This document shows, piece by piece, positions 1 to 6,800 of a stretch of DNA of 22,889 nucleotides. Source of the DNA: Chloroflexota bacterium. Lineage in GTDB: Bacteria; Chloroflexota; Dehalococcoidia; DSTF01; JACRBR01. Numbering within the stretch: the stretch's first letter is position 1; every line of letters starts with the position of its first letter. The stretch is taken from positions 1 to 22,889 of the forward strand of contig JACRBR010000044.1 of NCBI GenBank assembly GCA_016213125.1, given 5' to 3'. The position numbers and the translations under genes were made by a program. The notes under the pieces were generated by a model. The model was not told where the DNA came from, did not search any database, and saw nothing but the letters and a program-made list of their open reading frames with translations.

Positions 1-258
1 ATCGGCATCGACTTCGGGGCGGCCGTCGTAGGCGAGATGGGCTACTATCGCAACTCGCAACTCAATGCGATCGGCGACGTCGTGAATACGGCGTCGCGTC
101 TCCAGGATCTCACCAAGGAACTCAAGGCCGACCTGCTGGTGTCCAGCTCCGTTGCCGATCGCCTGCATCAGCGCTTCACGCTCGGCCGTGAATTCACGAT
201 CGAGATACGCGGGAAGACAGGCGCTCATGACGTGTATGAAGTACTCGCGCCAAACTAG
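1..258 (+). CDS. Class III adenylate/guanylate cyclase, C-terminal fragment (5' end outside window)
   Basis: The reading frame is open from the first base and ends at TAG 256-258, giving the last 85 residues of a class III nucleotide cyclase catalytic domain. The hallmark is visible early: a GIDFG strand, then 'NAIGDVVNTASRLQ', which matches the family pattern in which the V-N-x-A-x-R asparagine and arginine stabilise the transition state. After it come a helix and the closing strand 'IEIRGKTGAHDVYEVL', where cyclases usually carry 'l-kG-...-vyev'. The enzyme would make cAMP (or cGMP) from ATP (or GTP). The metal-binding aspartates and any N-terminal sensor domain lie upstream of the window, so substrate and regulation cannot be read here. 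A membrane-protein gene follows 15 bases downstream on the same strand. Confidence 0.88.
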   Translation: MGIDFGAAVVGEMGYYRNSQLNAIGDVVNTASRLQDLTKELKADLLVSSSVADRLHQRFTLGREFTIEIRGKTGAHDVYEVLAPN

Positions 259-273
259 CGTAATCGCCGAAAG

Positions 274-963
274 ATGGGACCGATGACAGGCGACGCTGTA
301 GCCCCAAAGCGCTCCGCTATGCGGACACTCTGGCGGGGTACCGCGCCCTTGCGGGGTATAGTCGCCGCCGGCGCGGTCGCGGGCCTCATCTCCGCGGGCA
401 TCGGATCACGCGTCGTGATGCGCATCATCGCCGTGTTGAACCATGACCGGGACGGCGTCACGACGGATGCCAGAGCCATTGTCGGCGAGATCTCGCTCGG
501 CGGTACCATGAGCCTAGTCATGCTGGGCGCCGTTGCCGGCGTGCTTGGCGGGCTGTTCTACCTCGGGCTGCGCCGCTGGCTGTGGGTTCCACCCACATGG
601 CGGGGCCCGGCGTTCGCCGCGGTCACACTCCTGACGGTTGGGCATGTCTTGTTCGACACCGCGAACGTCGACTTTCAAATCTTCGAGCCTGTCGCGGTGG
701 TCATTGCCCTGTTCGCCGCGCTCTTCCTGATGAACGGCCTGCTCCTCGTGCCACTTGCCGACCGCATCCATCCCGAGCCGGCGTACCCCGCCGGTTCGCG
801 TGTGCCCCGAGCGGTAGCGTTCGTCATCGCGCTCGTCTGTTTGTTCGGCCTGATCCTGATGATTGACACATTCCGGACGATGATCAACGACGCTGGCACT
901 TGCTATACCGCTGCCGGAGGCGGTGAAGGTTGCGCGATTCGTGAGGACGACCTCGTCCCGTAG
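274..963 (+). CDS. Unrecognised integral membrane protein (about five helices)
   Basis: I do not recognise this 229-residue protein. It starts 15 bases after the cyclase stop and is likely co-transcribed with it. Hydrophobic segments lie near residues 28-48, 76-99, 110-127, 137-160 and 180-202, so it should be a polytopic inner-membrane protein. A short polar loop (about residues 54-72) follows the first helix, and a C-terminal tail of about 25 residues contains two cysteines in a glycine-rich stretch, 'CYTAAGGGEGC'. ATG 274 is used; ATG 283, three codons in, is an alternative. No good Shine-Dalgarno sequence precedes either. The neighbouring cyclase suggests a signalling or membrane-associated role, but nothing in the sequence proves it. 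Confidence 0.72.
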   Translation: MGPMTGDAVAPKRSAMRTLWRGTAPLRGIVAAGAVAGLISAGIGSRVVMRIIAVLNHDRDGVTTDARAIVGEISLGGTMSLVMLGAVAGVLGGLFYLGLRRWLWVPPTWRGPAFAAVTLLTVGHVLFDTANVDFQIFEPVAVVIALFAALFLMNGLLLVPLADRIHPEPAYPAGSRVPRAVAFVIALVCLFGLILMIDTFRTMINDAGTCYTAAGGGEGCAIREDDLVP

Positions 964-1035
964 TAAGAAGAGACTGCGGCCCCGAGATGTCCACTCGGAA
1001 CTGTGGCGTCGGTCCCGGCGAGGAGGCAGGCAGGG

Positions 1036-1041
1036 TATACT
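1036..1041 (+). promoter_or_regulatory. Possible -10 element upstream of the SnoaL-like gene
   Basis: TATACT lies in an otherwise GC-rich 144-base gap, 67 bases before the ATG at 1108. No convincing -35 hexamer is seen 16-18 bases upstream, so this is a tentative promoter. Confidence 0.3.
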
Positions 1042-1107
1042 CCGGGCTCCAAAACGCGGCCCTACCCGGCCACACGCTGCTGGCACGCCAGCGAGAGGAG
1101 CACGCAC

Positions 1108-1482
1108 ATGGCATTCACATCACCACAGGAGTCGGTCACCAGTTTCCTTGCGGCGTTCAACACCGGAGACCGCGCGGCGCTCCTCGATTTCTACGAGCCC
1201 GGCGCGATGCTCATCGCCGAACCCGGCCAGTCCGTCACCGGCCACGAGGCGATCGGCGCGGTCATCGATGGCTTCCTCGGCACCGGCGGCAAGCTGACGA
1301 TGACGTCCAGTTACTGCTACGTGAACGGCGACATGGCCCTCACCGGCGCGGCGTGGTCCCTCGCGGGCAAGGACGCCGACGGCAAGCCCGTCGATCTCGG
1401 CGGCGCCAACACCGCCGAAGTCATGCGCCGCCAGCCCGACGGCTCGTGGCGCTACATCCTCGACACCGCCGTCGCCGGCTAG
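1108..1482 (+). CDS. SnoaL-like / DUF4440-type NTF2-fold protein
   Basis: A 124-residue cytosolic protein with the size and layout of a single NTF2-like domain. An N-terminal helix pair, 'ESVTSFLAAFNTGDRAALLDFY', leads into 'EPGAMLIAEPGQSVTGHEAI', then a curved sheet ending in 'EVMRRQPDGSWRYILDTA', the usual closing hairpin of DUF4440/SnoaL_3 proteins. Members of this fold act as small-molecule binding pockets, isomerases or ketosteroid-type cyclases, and the substrate cannot be inferred here. The start at ATG 1108 is chosen because GAGAGGAG lies 8-16 bases upstream (1092-1099); the frame is open further upstream but that part has no similar signal. It stands alone between the membrane-protein gene and the convergent beta-helix gene. 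Confidence 0.8.
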   Translation: MAFTSPQESVTSFLAAFNTGDRAALLDFYEPGAMLIAEPGQSVTGHEAIGAVIDGFLGTGGKLTMTSSYCYVNGDMALTGAAWSLAGKDADGKPVDLGGANTAEVMRRQPDGSWRYILDTAVAG

Positions 1483-1548
1483 CCGCCCGAGACCGCCGCT
1501 GCCTCAAAAGCGCCGCCCGACCTGGCAGAGCCGCACACGCTCTGCTCG

Positions 1549-1619
1549 TTCGTGCTCTTCGTGTGCATTCGTGGTTCCCGCGCTGAGCAACGTCTCCGTT
1601 CGTGTCCTTTCGTTGGTCC
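1549..1619 (+). repeat. Degenerate TTCGTG repeat cluster in an intergenic spacer
   Basis: TTCGTG occurs at 1549, 1558, 1568 and 1599, with TTCGTT at 1609, so copies are 9-10 bases apart within two groups. The 21-base stretches 1558-1578 and 1599-1619 are imperfect direct copies of each other. The cluster lies in the 167-base gap between two convergent genes. Its role is unknown. Confidence 0.4.
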
Positions 1620-1649
1620 AGCTCTTCCGTCTGGCCGCGGGACGCTCCG

Positions 1650-2558
1650 CTACTTGGCGCAGTCTCCGAACCTTGGGTCGCCCGCCGCCTGGACATTGTT
1701 GAGATCGGGACGATAGTTGGTGGAAGCCGTGTCGAGCGCGACGACGTTAAACAGGTCGGCCGTTCCCGGCGCGATGCTGACGCTGGAGGTGGCGAACGTG
1801 TTGCCTACCCACACGTTCTTGTCTTCACCCATTCTCTCGATGTCCAGCGTGTTGTAGCAGATGTGATTGTCGCGCACGTAGTTGAACGCCGCGCCCGGCT
1901 TGATGCCCGCTCCGCTGATCACCACGCCCTTGCCGTTGTTGCGTATCAAATTGTCGTGGACGTACGATCCCTCCGCCGAAGAGATGCCCGCCACGTCGTT
2001 GTCGGCGATGATGCAGCCGCGGATTGTCACGAACGACGCGATAATGCCCGACCCCCGAAACGCGCTGATGTTGCACCCTTCAACAATCGAGTGCGCCCCC
2101 AGCGTCACTCCGGTTCCACTAACGCCTGTATCCGTACCGATGGCCGTCAATCCGTCGATGCGCGCGTAAGTGGTGCTCGTCGCCGACACACCGTCGCGCC
2201 ATCCGCGAAGGGTGCCGTCCTTCAAGGTGATGTTGCTCTGCGCGGCGGGAATGCTGACGCCCGTGCCCGGTGATGCGGCGCCCGGTCCGGTCAGCGTGAA
2301 CCCCTGGAAGTCGATCGTCACGTCGCTCACGTTGATCGTGATGCCGGCCCCGCTTCCCGAGAGATTCGCCGTCACAAGGTACGAGCCCGGCGTGTCGATC
2401 ACCGCCGGGAGCGCCGTGATCTGGCCCTTCCCCGTCGAAGCTACCGGCCCCGGCGGATCGAGCGGGCCGCCTCGCGCGACACCTGCCAAAGCGGCCGCGA
2501 CGAATACCGCAAGCGCGACGGCGACGACCCATCCTGCGCGGTTCATGAGCGTGGACAT
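1650..2558 (-). CDS. Secreted right-handed parallel beta-helix repeat protein
   Basis: A 302-residue exported protein. Residues about 8-29 form a hydrophobic signal peptide ending near 'AGVARG'. The mature part starts with a proline-rich stretch, then 'DTPGSYLVTANL', the entry strand typical of pectate-lyase-like beta-helix (NosD/right-handed helix) proteins. It continues with repeating short strands such as 'GITINVSDVTIDFQGF', 'NITLKDGTLRGW', 'GVTLGAHSIVEGCNIS', 'FVTIRGCIIADNDVAG' and 'SYVHDNLIRNNGKGV'. Such folds bind or cleave polysaccharides or serve as structural surface proteins; no catalytic residues can be assigned. The start is fixed by AGGAGG about 7 bases before ATG 2558. The truncated VOC gene lies upstream on the same strand. 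The product probably sits outside the cytoplasmic membrane. Confidence 0.82.
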   Translation of the reverse strand: MSTLMNRAGWVVAVALAVFVAAALAGVARGGPLDPPGPVASTGKGQITALPAVIDTPGSYLVTANLSGSGAGITINVSDVTIDFQGFTLTGPGAASPGTGVSIPAAQSNITLKDGTLRGWRDGVSATSTTYARIDGLTAIGTDTGVSGTGVTLGAHSIVEGCNISAFRGSGIIASFVTIRGCIIADNDVAGISSAEGSYVHDNLIRNNGKGVVISGAGIKPGAAFNYVRDNHICYNTLDIERMGEDKNVWVGNTFATSSVSIAPGTADLFNVVALDTASTNYRPDLNNVQAAGDPRFGDCAK

Positions 2559-2658
2559 GGCGAAACCTCCTGGTCGGGGTCAGTACGTGGGAAGCGCTGC
2601 GGGTAGCGTGCATCCTACCGCGCATCGGCGCGCGCCTTCGCGGCCCGGGGACGTCGCG

Positions 2659-2832
2659 TCAAGGACGCACGGTGATAGGTGGGCGGACGACGACCCAGCG
2701 CTTGGGGCGGCCGCCTACAGTGGTGAGCGCGGGTGAGTCTTCGACGAGGTCGAAACCGAGGGCATCGACAAAGAAGGCGATGGCGGGGTCATAATCGTCG
2801 ACGATGATAGCGATGAGTTCGAGGTGGGGCAT
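2659..2832 (-). pseudogene. Truncated glyoxalase/VOC-superfamily protein remnant
   Basis: A 57-codon open frame begins at ATG 2832 and reads 'MPHLELIAIIVDDYDPAIAF', then 'FVDALGFDLVEDSP' and 'GGRPKRWVVVRPP'. This is a good match to the first beta-alpha-beta module of vicinal-oxygen-chelate (glyoxalase/bleomycin-resistance) proteins, where the same strand usually continues 'RPPG..' into a second module; full members are about 120-130 residues. Here it breaks off after 'RPP', adds five unrelated residues and stops at 2659. The roughly 100 bases that follow, up to the beta-helix gene, show no VOC second half in any frame I checked. It is therefore most likely a deletion remnant. A short intact gene cannot be excluded. 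Confidence 0.68.
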
Positions 2833-2919
2833 GGGCGCGGGATATCTGCAGATGCCGGCGCCGGGGGTACAACGAGCCGATCCAAATGGGTCAGCGTTTG
2901 CATGGTGTCGAGGAGGAAG

Positions 2920-2953
2920 CCTGGGGGCGATCCGGCGGCGGATCGCCCCCAGG
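2920..2953 (-). terminator. Strong hairpin after the lipoprotein gene (terminator)
   Basis: A perfect 15-bp inverted repeat (cctgggggcgatccg / cggatcgcccccagg) with a 4-base loop lies 5 bases past the stop codon at 2959. The bases after it on the minus strand are pyrimidine-rich (CTTCCTCCTC) but there is no run of T, so termination strength is uncertain. The stem may also act as an mRNA 3' stabiliser. Confidence 0.65.
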
Positions 2954-2958
2954 TCCCT

Positions 2959-3861
2959 CTATTCGATCGTGAATTCCTTCTTCATCCCCAGGGTCGCGTG
3001 CGGCCTCCCATCCTCCCCTTGCGACGTGTCCGACAGGAAGCACAGCATCACGTAGCGCCCCGGGGAGAGCGGCTCCACGAACACAAGGTTTTTCGTGGCT
3101 CCGGGTTCGGCGGATACCGCGCCGAGAAACTCGAAACCCGGCACGTCGTTACCAGACTCGTCAGCGGCCAGCAACTGGATGAGGTCGTCGATGTTCGCAT
3201 CGGCCGTGATGCGACCGATGCCGATCTCGTGCTCTTGCTTCCCGACGTTCGAGAGCTCAAACGCCGCGTCGGCGTCGATGGCGCTGATATCCGCACCGAA
3301 CGCAAATTCGTTGGCATCGACGTGGACCAGCGTCCTGCCCGAGGGAACCTCAACCGCGAGATCCTCTTCCTTGTCGACCTTCCAGCCCGCCCCGACCTTC
3401 GACAGCGTCCAGCGGTTCTTTTCGTACGCGTTGCTGACCGCGAACTGCACATCGGCGGTGGCTGTCGGGCCTGAGAGGCTCACGTTTGAAACTGTGATGT
3501 TCGAGATTTGTTCCGAACCGAAGAAATTGGGCAACTCGGCGAGCACCTCCTCGAGCGTGTAGCGATCTTCTCCGAAGATCGACACCAGCCCTGCATCGGA
3601 AACAACCTCGCGGAACGCTGCTAGGTCATTGGCGTTCCAACTTGCGAACACCGTCTGTGCCGTCGCTTCGATTGCGCCCTCGTCGCCGGTGGCGGCCTTC
3701 GTTGCGGCCGCCGTGGCCGCCGGTTTGGTGGCTCCGGCGTCCGCCTTGTCCTCGTCGTCGCTGCACGCGAACGCCGCCCCCGCCCCGACGAGCAGGATGC
3801 TGCTCGCCGCGATCCTGAGCCACCAGCTCGAGCTGGCTCTCTTATCTGAACGCTCCTTCAT
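2959..3861 (-). CDS. Lipoprotein with NTF2-like domain and cupredoxin-like C-terminal domain
   Basis: A 300-residue exported protein. Residues 13-33 form a signal sequence ending in 'AAFAC', with Cys33 as the likely lipidated residue, followed by an acidic patch and an A/T-rich linker (35-60). Residues about 62-168 look like an NTF2/SnoaL-type domain ('AQTVFASWNANDLAAFREVV' ... 'WTLSKVGAGWKVDKEEDL'). Residues 172-300 look like a cupredoxin-fold domain: 'FELSNVGKQEHEIGI' early, 'PGRYVMLCFLSD' and 'GRPHATLGMKKEFTI' at the end. His211, Cys274, His288 and Met293 are placed like a type-1 copper set, but the Cys-to-His spacing is longer than in plastocyanin, so copper binding is only a suggestion. 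AGGAGGAGAG precedes ATG 3861. It is a single gene with its own terminator. Confidence 0.78.
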   Translation of the reverse strand: MKERSDKRASSSWWLRIAASSILLVGAGAAFACSDDEDKADAGATKPAATAAATKAATGDEGAIEATAQTVFASWNANDLAAFREVVSDAGLVSIFGEDRYTLEEVLAELPNFFGSEQISNITVSNVSLSGPTATADVQFAVSNAYEKNRWTLSKVGAGWKVDKEEDLAVEVPSGRTLVHVDANEFAFGADISAIDADAAFELSNVGKQEHEIGIGRITADANIDDLIQLLAADESGNDVPGFEFLGAVSAEPGATKNLVFVEPLSPGRYVMLCFLSDTSQGEDGRPHATLGMKKEFTIE

Positions 3862-4031
3862 GGTCTCTCCTCCTGCACTAAATAGGTGTGCGGTGGAGCC
3901 GCCGAGCGCCGACGGCGTCGCCGCATACGTCCGGCGACTCCCCGCACTCGCGATTGTGCGCGGCGGACACGCGGCTGCCTATCGGCTGTTCTGACCAACT
4001 TGTGGCTGATTGCGTGGCACGGAATGTGTAG

Positions 4032-4054
4032 GCTACGCCAGCCTGTGGCGTAGC
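4032..4054 (-). terminator. Hairpin overlapping the stop codon of the hydrolase-LuxR gene
   Basis: A perfect 9-bp stem (gctacgcca / tggcgtagc) with a 5-base loop spans the last codons and the stop at 4033-4035. There is no T-run after it, so it is a weak terminator candidate or an mRNA-end structure. Confidence 0.4.
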
Positions 4055-5088
4055 GCGTACGCGGTGATTTCGGCGCGGCCGTGCGCACCGGTCTTCTCGT
4101 AGATGTTGGCGATATGCCGGGCGACGGTCCGCTCGCTGAGCACGAGCGTGGCCGCGATCTCGCGGTTGCTCTGGCCGGCGACGAGGAGCGCCAGGACCTC
4201 GGTTTCCCGCGTCGTCAACGAGACGCTGGTGTTGCCTTCAATGGATCTGCCCGCCTCATCCGCGGCGATATGTCTGATACCAAGAAATTCCTCGATCGCC
4301 TGCGTCTCGGCATCAAGCCAACGCCCGGACGGATCGAGCGCTTCATTACTAACGAGAATGCTCTTGTCGATTGCTGCCGCCACCTCCAACTCAAGTTGCG
4401 GGCGGACGTCGGAGCGACGGCTGAGCACAAGCGTGGGCACGCGAATGAGTGGTAGAAGGTCGGTTACGTCTACGATATCTCGCCAAGCCAGAAACGCCCG
4501 GAACGAGGCGGGCGTCATAGAGTCGCGATAATACTTGCCAACCTGCTCCGCGGCATCAGACCGCGAAAAGCCAACTGCATGACTTGCTACAACCCGCGCG
4601 TAGCTCTCCCACTGCGCGTACGTCATTTCATCATGAATTTGCATGCCCACGGACTCGAAGGCGGGCCGAAGATCCCGGGTTCGTGCATGCGGGTTTGCGA
4701 GGACAAGCTGAGATACCCGCTCTGAGTGTAAGGCGGCGTATGCGATAGCGAATGGAGAGCCGAGCGTTCGCCCAAAAAGCACGAAGCGATCGAGGCCGAC
4801 GGCTTCGAGGACTGCCTCCAGATCGCGCGTTTGTGCTTCAAGCGAGAAGTCGACTGCGCTCTTGTCGGAGAGCCCCGTGCCCCTCGCGTCGTAGCGCACC
4901 ACCTGCATGCCGCGTCCGACGCCGCCGCCCGTCCTGCTGCGATGAAATTCCCGGAACGAAAGCGTGTGATTCAGGTGCGCCCATTGGAGCTCAGATGTCG
5001 CGACAAACGGTATACCGCGCCCCATGCTGTAGTAAGCGATGCTGACGCCGTCCGTCGTTCGTACGTACTGAATTTGAGGCGCGTCCAC
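4033..5088 (-). CDS. Alpha/beta-hydrolase-fold protein fused to LuxR-type helix-turn-helix
   Basis: A 351-residue one-component regulator. Residues about 8-270 follow an alpha/beta-hydrolase layout: 'DGVSIAYYSMGRG', 'VVRYDARGTGLSD', the nucleophile-elbow strand 'FVLFGRTLGSPFAIAYA' and 'VPTLVLSRRSDVRP'. Residues 290-351 are a LuxR/GerE DNA-binding domain ('LTTRETEVLALLVAGQSNRE' and 'SERTVARHIANIYEKTGAH'). In catalytic relatives the elbow is G-x-S-x-G; here it is G-R-T-L-G, with Thr108 in place of serine, and the C-terminal region where the catalytic histidine is expected has Arg256. The hydrolase fold is therefore probably a ligand sensor rather than an enzyme. The start is GTG 5088, with a CATAAT just upstream but no Shine-Dalgarno. 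Its targets are unknown; no adjacent gene is an obvious one. Confidence 0.85.
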   Translation of the reverse strand: MDAPQIQYVRTTDGVSIAYYSMGRGIPFVATSELQWAHLNHTLSFREFHRSRTGGGVGRGMQVVRYDARGTGLSDKSAVDFSLEAQTRDLEAVLEAVGLDRFVLFGRTLGSPFAIAYAALHSERVSQLVLANPHARTRDLRPAFESVGMQIHDEMTYAQWESYARVVASHAVGFSRSDAAEQVGKYYRDSMTPASFRAFLAWRDIVDVTDLLPLIRVPTLVLSRRSDVRPQLELEVAAAIDKSILVSNEALDPSGRWLDAETQAIEEFLGIRHIAADEAGRSIEGNTSVSLTTRETEVLALLVAGQSNREIAATLVLSERTVARHIANIYEKTGAHGRAEITAYALRHRLA

Positions 5089-5621
5089 ATCCGAATTATG
5101 CGCAGTACGCGTCCGGGACGCTACGGGGCGATGCTGTACCTGACGAGACTTGCGACTTCTACGACTTCGAAGAGCATGCCAGGCACGCCTTGGGGAAGAT
5201 CCGCCGAGCCCTTCCTCGCTCCTGAAAGAAATACTGCAAAAGTGATCCGGCGCGCTTGGTGATCGTCCGCCGTCCGGCGTACGGTCGCGGCATGAGGCGT
5301 ATCAGGATCGTCCTTGCGGCAGCGCCATACGCTCGGCGCTACACCCCCGCGGTCACGGCCGGCCCGCACCGCCCGCGCATTGATCGGGCCGAAACCCCGG
5401 CAATCGATTCAATCAAACAGGGCCCTCTCCCGAATCTGGACGGCCCGCGGATCTTTGATTGGCAGGGGTGCCGGGCAATCAAACCAATCAAACACCCGAA
5501 TCTGCGGCACACCGCAACACACCGGCCGCAGACTCCGCGCCAAAACACGAAAATCGTCAAATCCAATCAAACGGTCTGCCAGCTTGCATCAGGCCGCCCC
5601 GCAACAGGCCGACCGGCGGCC
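5089..5621. other. 533-base non-coding stretch
   Basis: Between the start of the hydrolase-LuxR gene and the end of the FKBP gene no open frame has a recognisable protein sequence or ribosome binding site. The right half (5401-5575) is visibly less GC-rich than its surroundings and holds a CAATCAAAC repeat cluster, a repeated cccgaatctg (5429-5438, 5495-5504) and an inverted pair tctgcgg/ccgcaga (5501-5507, 5526-5532). The left part probably includes the promoter of the LuxR-type gene. Confidence 0.6.
5410..5572 (+). repeat. CAATCAAAC repeat cluster (four direct, one inverted copy)
   Basis: Exact CAATCAAAC occurs at 5410-5418, 5476-5484, 5485-5493 and 5564-5572. The second and third copies are tandem with a 9-base period. 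An inverted copy, TTTGATTGG, lies at 5454-5462. The arrangement resembles a multi-site operator or iteron-like cluster. It is not a DnaA box. Confidence 0.6.
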
Positions 5622-5969
5622 CTACCCCACGCCCAGCAGCTCCACGTCGAAGATCAGCTCCGCGTTCGGCGGGATAACGCCGCCGGCGCCTCGCGACCCG
5701 TACCCCAGGTCCGGCGGGATCACCAGCGTCCGCTTCCCGCCCACCTTCATCGAGAGCACGCCCTCGTCCCACCCCTTGATCACCTGCCCCACCCCGATGG
5801 TGAAGGCGAACGGCTCGCCCCGGTCGACGGAGCTGTCGAACTTCTTCCCGTCCGTGAGCTTGCCGGTGTAGTGCACCGTCACCTTCTTGCCACGCTCCGG
5901 CGAGGCCCCCGTGCCCTCTACGCTGTCCGTGTACTTCAGGCCGCTCGCCGTCGTCACTTCCTCTGCCAT
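5622..5969 (-). CDS. FKBP-type peptidyl-prolyl cis-trans isomerase (cytosolic)
   Basis: A 115-residue single-domain FKBP with no signal peptide. It carries 'ASGLKYTDSVEGTG', 'VTVHYTGKLTDGKKFDSSVD', 'VIKGWDEGVLSMKVGGKRTL', 'IPPDLGYG' and 'IPPNAELIFDVELLGV', the standard order of the FKBP fold with the tyrosine, phenylalanine, aspartate and tryptophan of the active-site pocket present. It catalyses cis-trans isomerisation of Xaa-Pro bonds and probably helps protein folding. AGGAGA lies 6 bases before ATG 5969, fixing the start. A lipoprotein FKBP gene ends 81 bases upstream on the same strand, so the two are probably related by duplication and may be co-transcribed. Confidence 0.95.
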   Translation of the reverse strand: MAEEVTTASGLKYTDSVEGTGASPERGKKVTVHYTGKLTDGKKFDSSVDRGEPFAFTIGVGQVIKGWDEGVLSMKVGGKRTLVIPPDLGYGSRGAGGVIPPNAELIFDVELLGVG

Positions 5970-6009
5970 GTATGTCTCCTGTCACCGGAATGCCGGTCTG
6001 GACGCAGTG

Positions 6010-6028
6010 GGCGAGGCAGCGCCTCGCC
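6010..6028 (-). terminator. Short hairpin between the two FKBP genes
   Basis: ggcgaggc / gcctcgcc forms an 8-bp stem with a 3-base loop in the 81-base spacer after the lipoprotein FKBP. With no T-run it may only attenuate transcription or stabilise the upstream mRNA end. Confidence 0.4.
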
Positions 6029-6050
6029 TCGGCTACGCGCGATCGCGTTC

Positions 6051-6653
6051 CTACTTTGCTTCGAGCAGCTCCACGTCGAAGATGAGCGTCGCGCCGCCGG
6101 GGATGCTCGGCGCGCGGCCATTCGGGCCGTACGCCAGGTCCGACGGGATGATCAGGCGCCGCTTCCCGCCCACCTTCATCGAGCCCACGCCCTCCGTCCA
6201 GCCCGGGATCACGCCGCTCAGCTGGAACGTGGCCGGCGTGCCCCGGTCGACGGAGCTGTCGAACTTGGTACCGTCCGTCAGCCAGCCGGTGTAGTGCACC
6301 GTCACCGTCGCCGATGGCCCCGAAGGCTGCGCCCCCGTGCCCACCACCTCGTCGATGAACCGCAGCACCGCCGGTCCGCTGGTGTACGGCGACGTCGCCG
6401 TGGCCTCCTGGATGTCGCCCGTCAGCGGCGGGATGCCGGGGCCGTTGCCATCGCTATCGGTCGTGGCGCCTGCCGATGTGGCCGCAGGTGTGGCCGCGGT
6501 CGTGGCCCCGCTTCCCGGCGAGGATGGCCGGACGCCGCCGGTCGCCGGCGTCGCCCCTCCTGCCGGCGTCTTCGGGGCGTCGTTGTCGTCGTCACCGCCA
6601 CAGGCGGCAAGCACCAGCGCCCCGGCCAGCGCAAACGCGAACAGCTTCTTCAT
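6051..6653 (-). CDS. FKBP-type peptidyl-prolyl isomerase, lipoprotein
   Basis: A 200-residue exported isomerase. Residues 1-18 are a classic lipoprotein signal, 'MKKLFAFALAGALVLAAC', with Cys18 as the lipidated residue, followed by an acidic patch and a low-complexity A/T/P/G linker to about residue 85. Residues about 95-200 are one FKBP domain with 'VTVHYTGWLTDGTKFDSSVD', 'VIPGWTEGVGSMKVGGKRRL', 'IPSDLAYGPNG' and 'IPGGATLIFDVELLEAK'. It should assist folding of exported proteins on the outer face of the membrane. The open frame extends far upstream, but ATG 6653 is chosen because GGAGGAGG sits just before it and the lipobox is at the right distance. The cytosolic paralogue follows 81 bases downstream. 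Confidence 0.93.
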   Translation of the reverse strand: MKKLFAFALAGALVLAACGGDDDNDAPKTPAGGATPATGGVRPSSPGSGATTAATPAATSAGATTDSDGNGPGIPPLTGDIQEATATSPYTSGPAVLRFIDEVVGTGAQPSGPSATVTVHYTGWLTDGTKFDSSVDRGTPATFQLSGVIPGWTEGVGSMKVGGKRRLIIPSDLAYGPNGRAPSIPGGATLIFDVELLEAK

Positions 6654-6758
6654 GCAGCCTCCTCCTTGACCGGAGCATTGTGCGCGGTGGGATCGCGCCG
6701 CGCAATTCAGGCGCGAGCAGGGAGGAGCGGGGAGAGCCCGACGACCGCCGCGAGCCGG

Positions 6759-6792
6759 CCCCTTGTCCCTGACCCCTTGTCCCCTGTCCCTA
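6759..6792 (+). repeat. Short tandem repeat near the RNase P RNA 3' end
   Basis: The 14-base unit CCCCTTGTCCCTGA at 6759-6772 is followed directly by a near copy starting at 6773, then a shortened TGTCCCTAA. It lies 9 bases past the 3' end of the RNase P RNA, in the 147-base spacer before the lipoprotein FKBP gene. Confidence 0.45.
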
Positions 6793-6800
6793 ACAAGATT

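Noticed and set aside
5121..5369. An 82-codon minus-strand open frame in the non-coding stretch
   Set aside because: No ribosome site, no recognisable sequence, and it would occupy the likely promoter region of the LuxR-type gene.
5410..5572. CRISPR array or replication origin
   Set aside because: The 9-base repeats are too short and unevenly spaced for CRISPR, and they do not match DnaA boxes; no dnaA, dnaN or cas gene is nearby.
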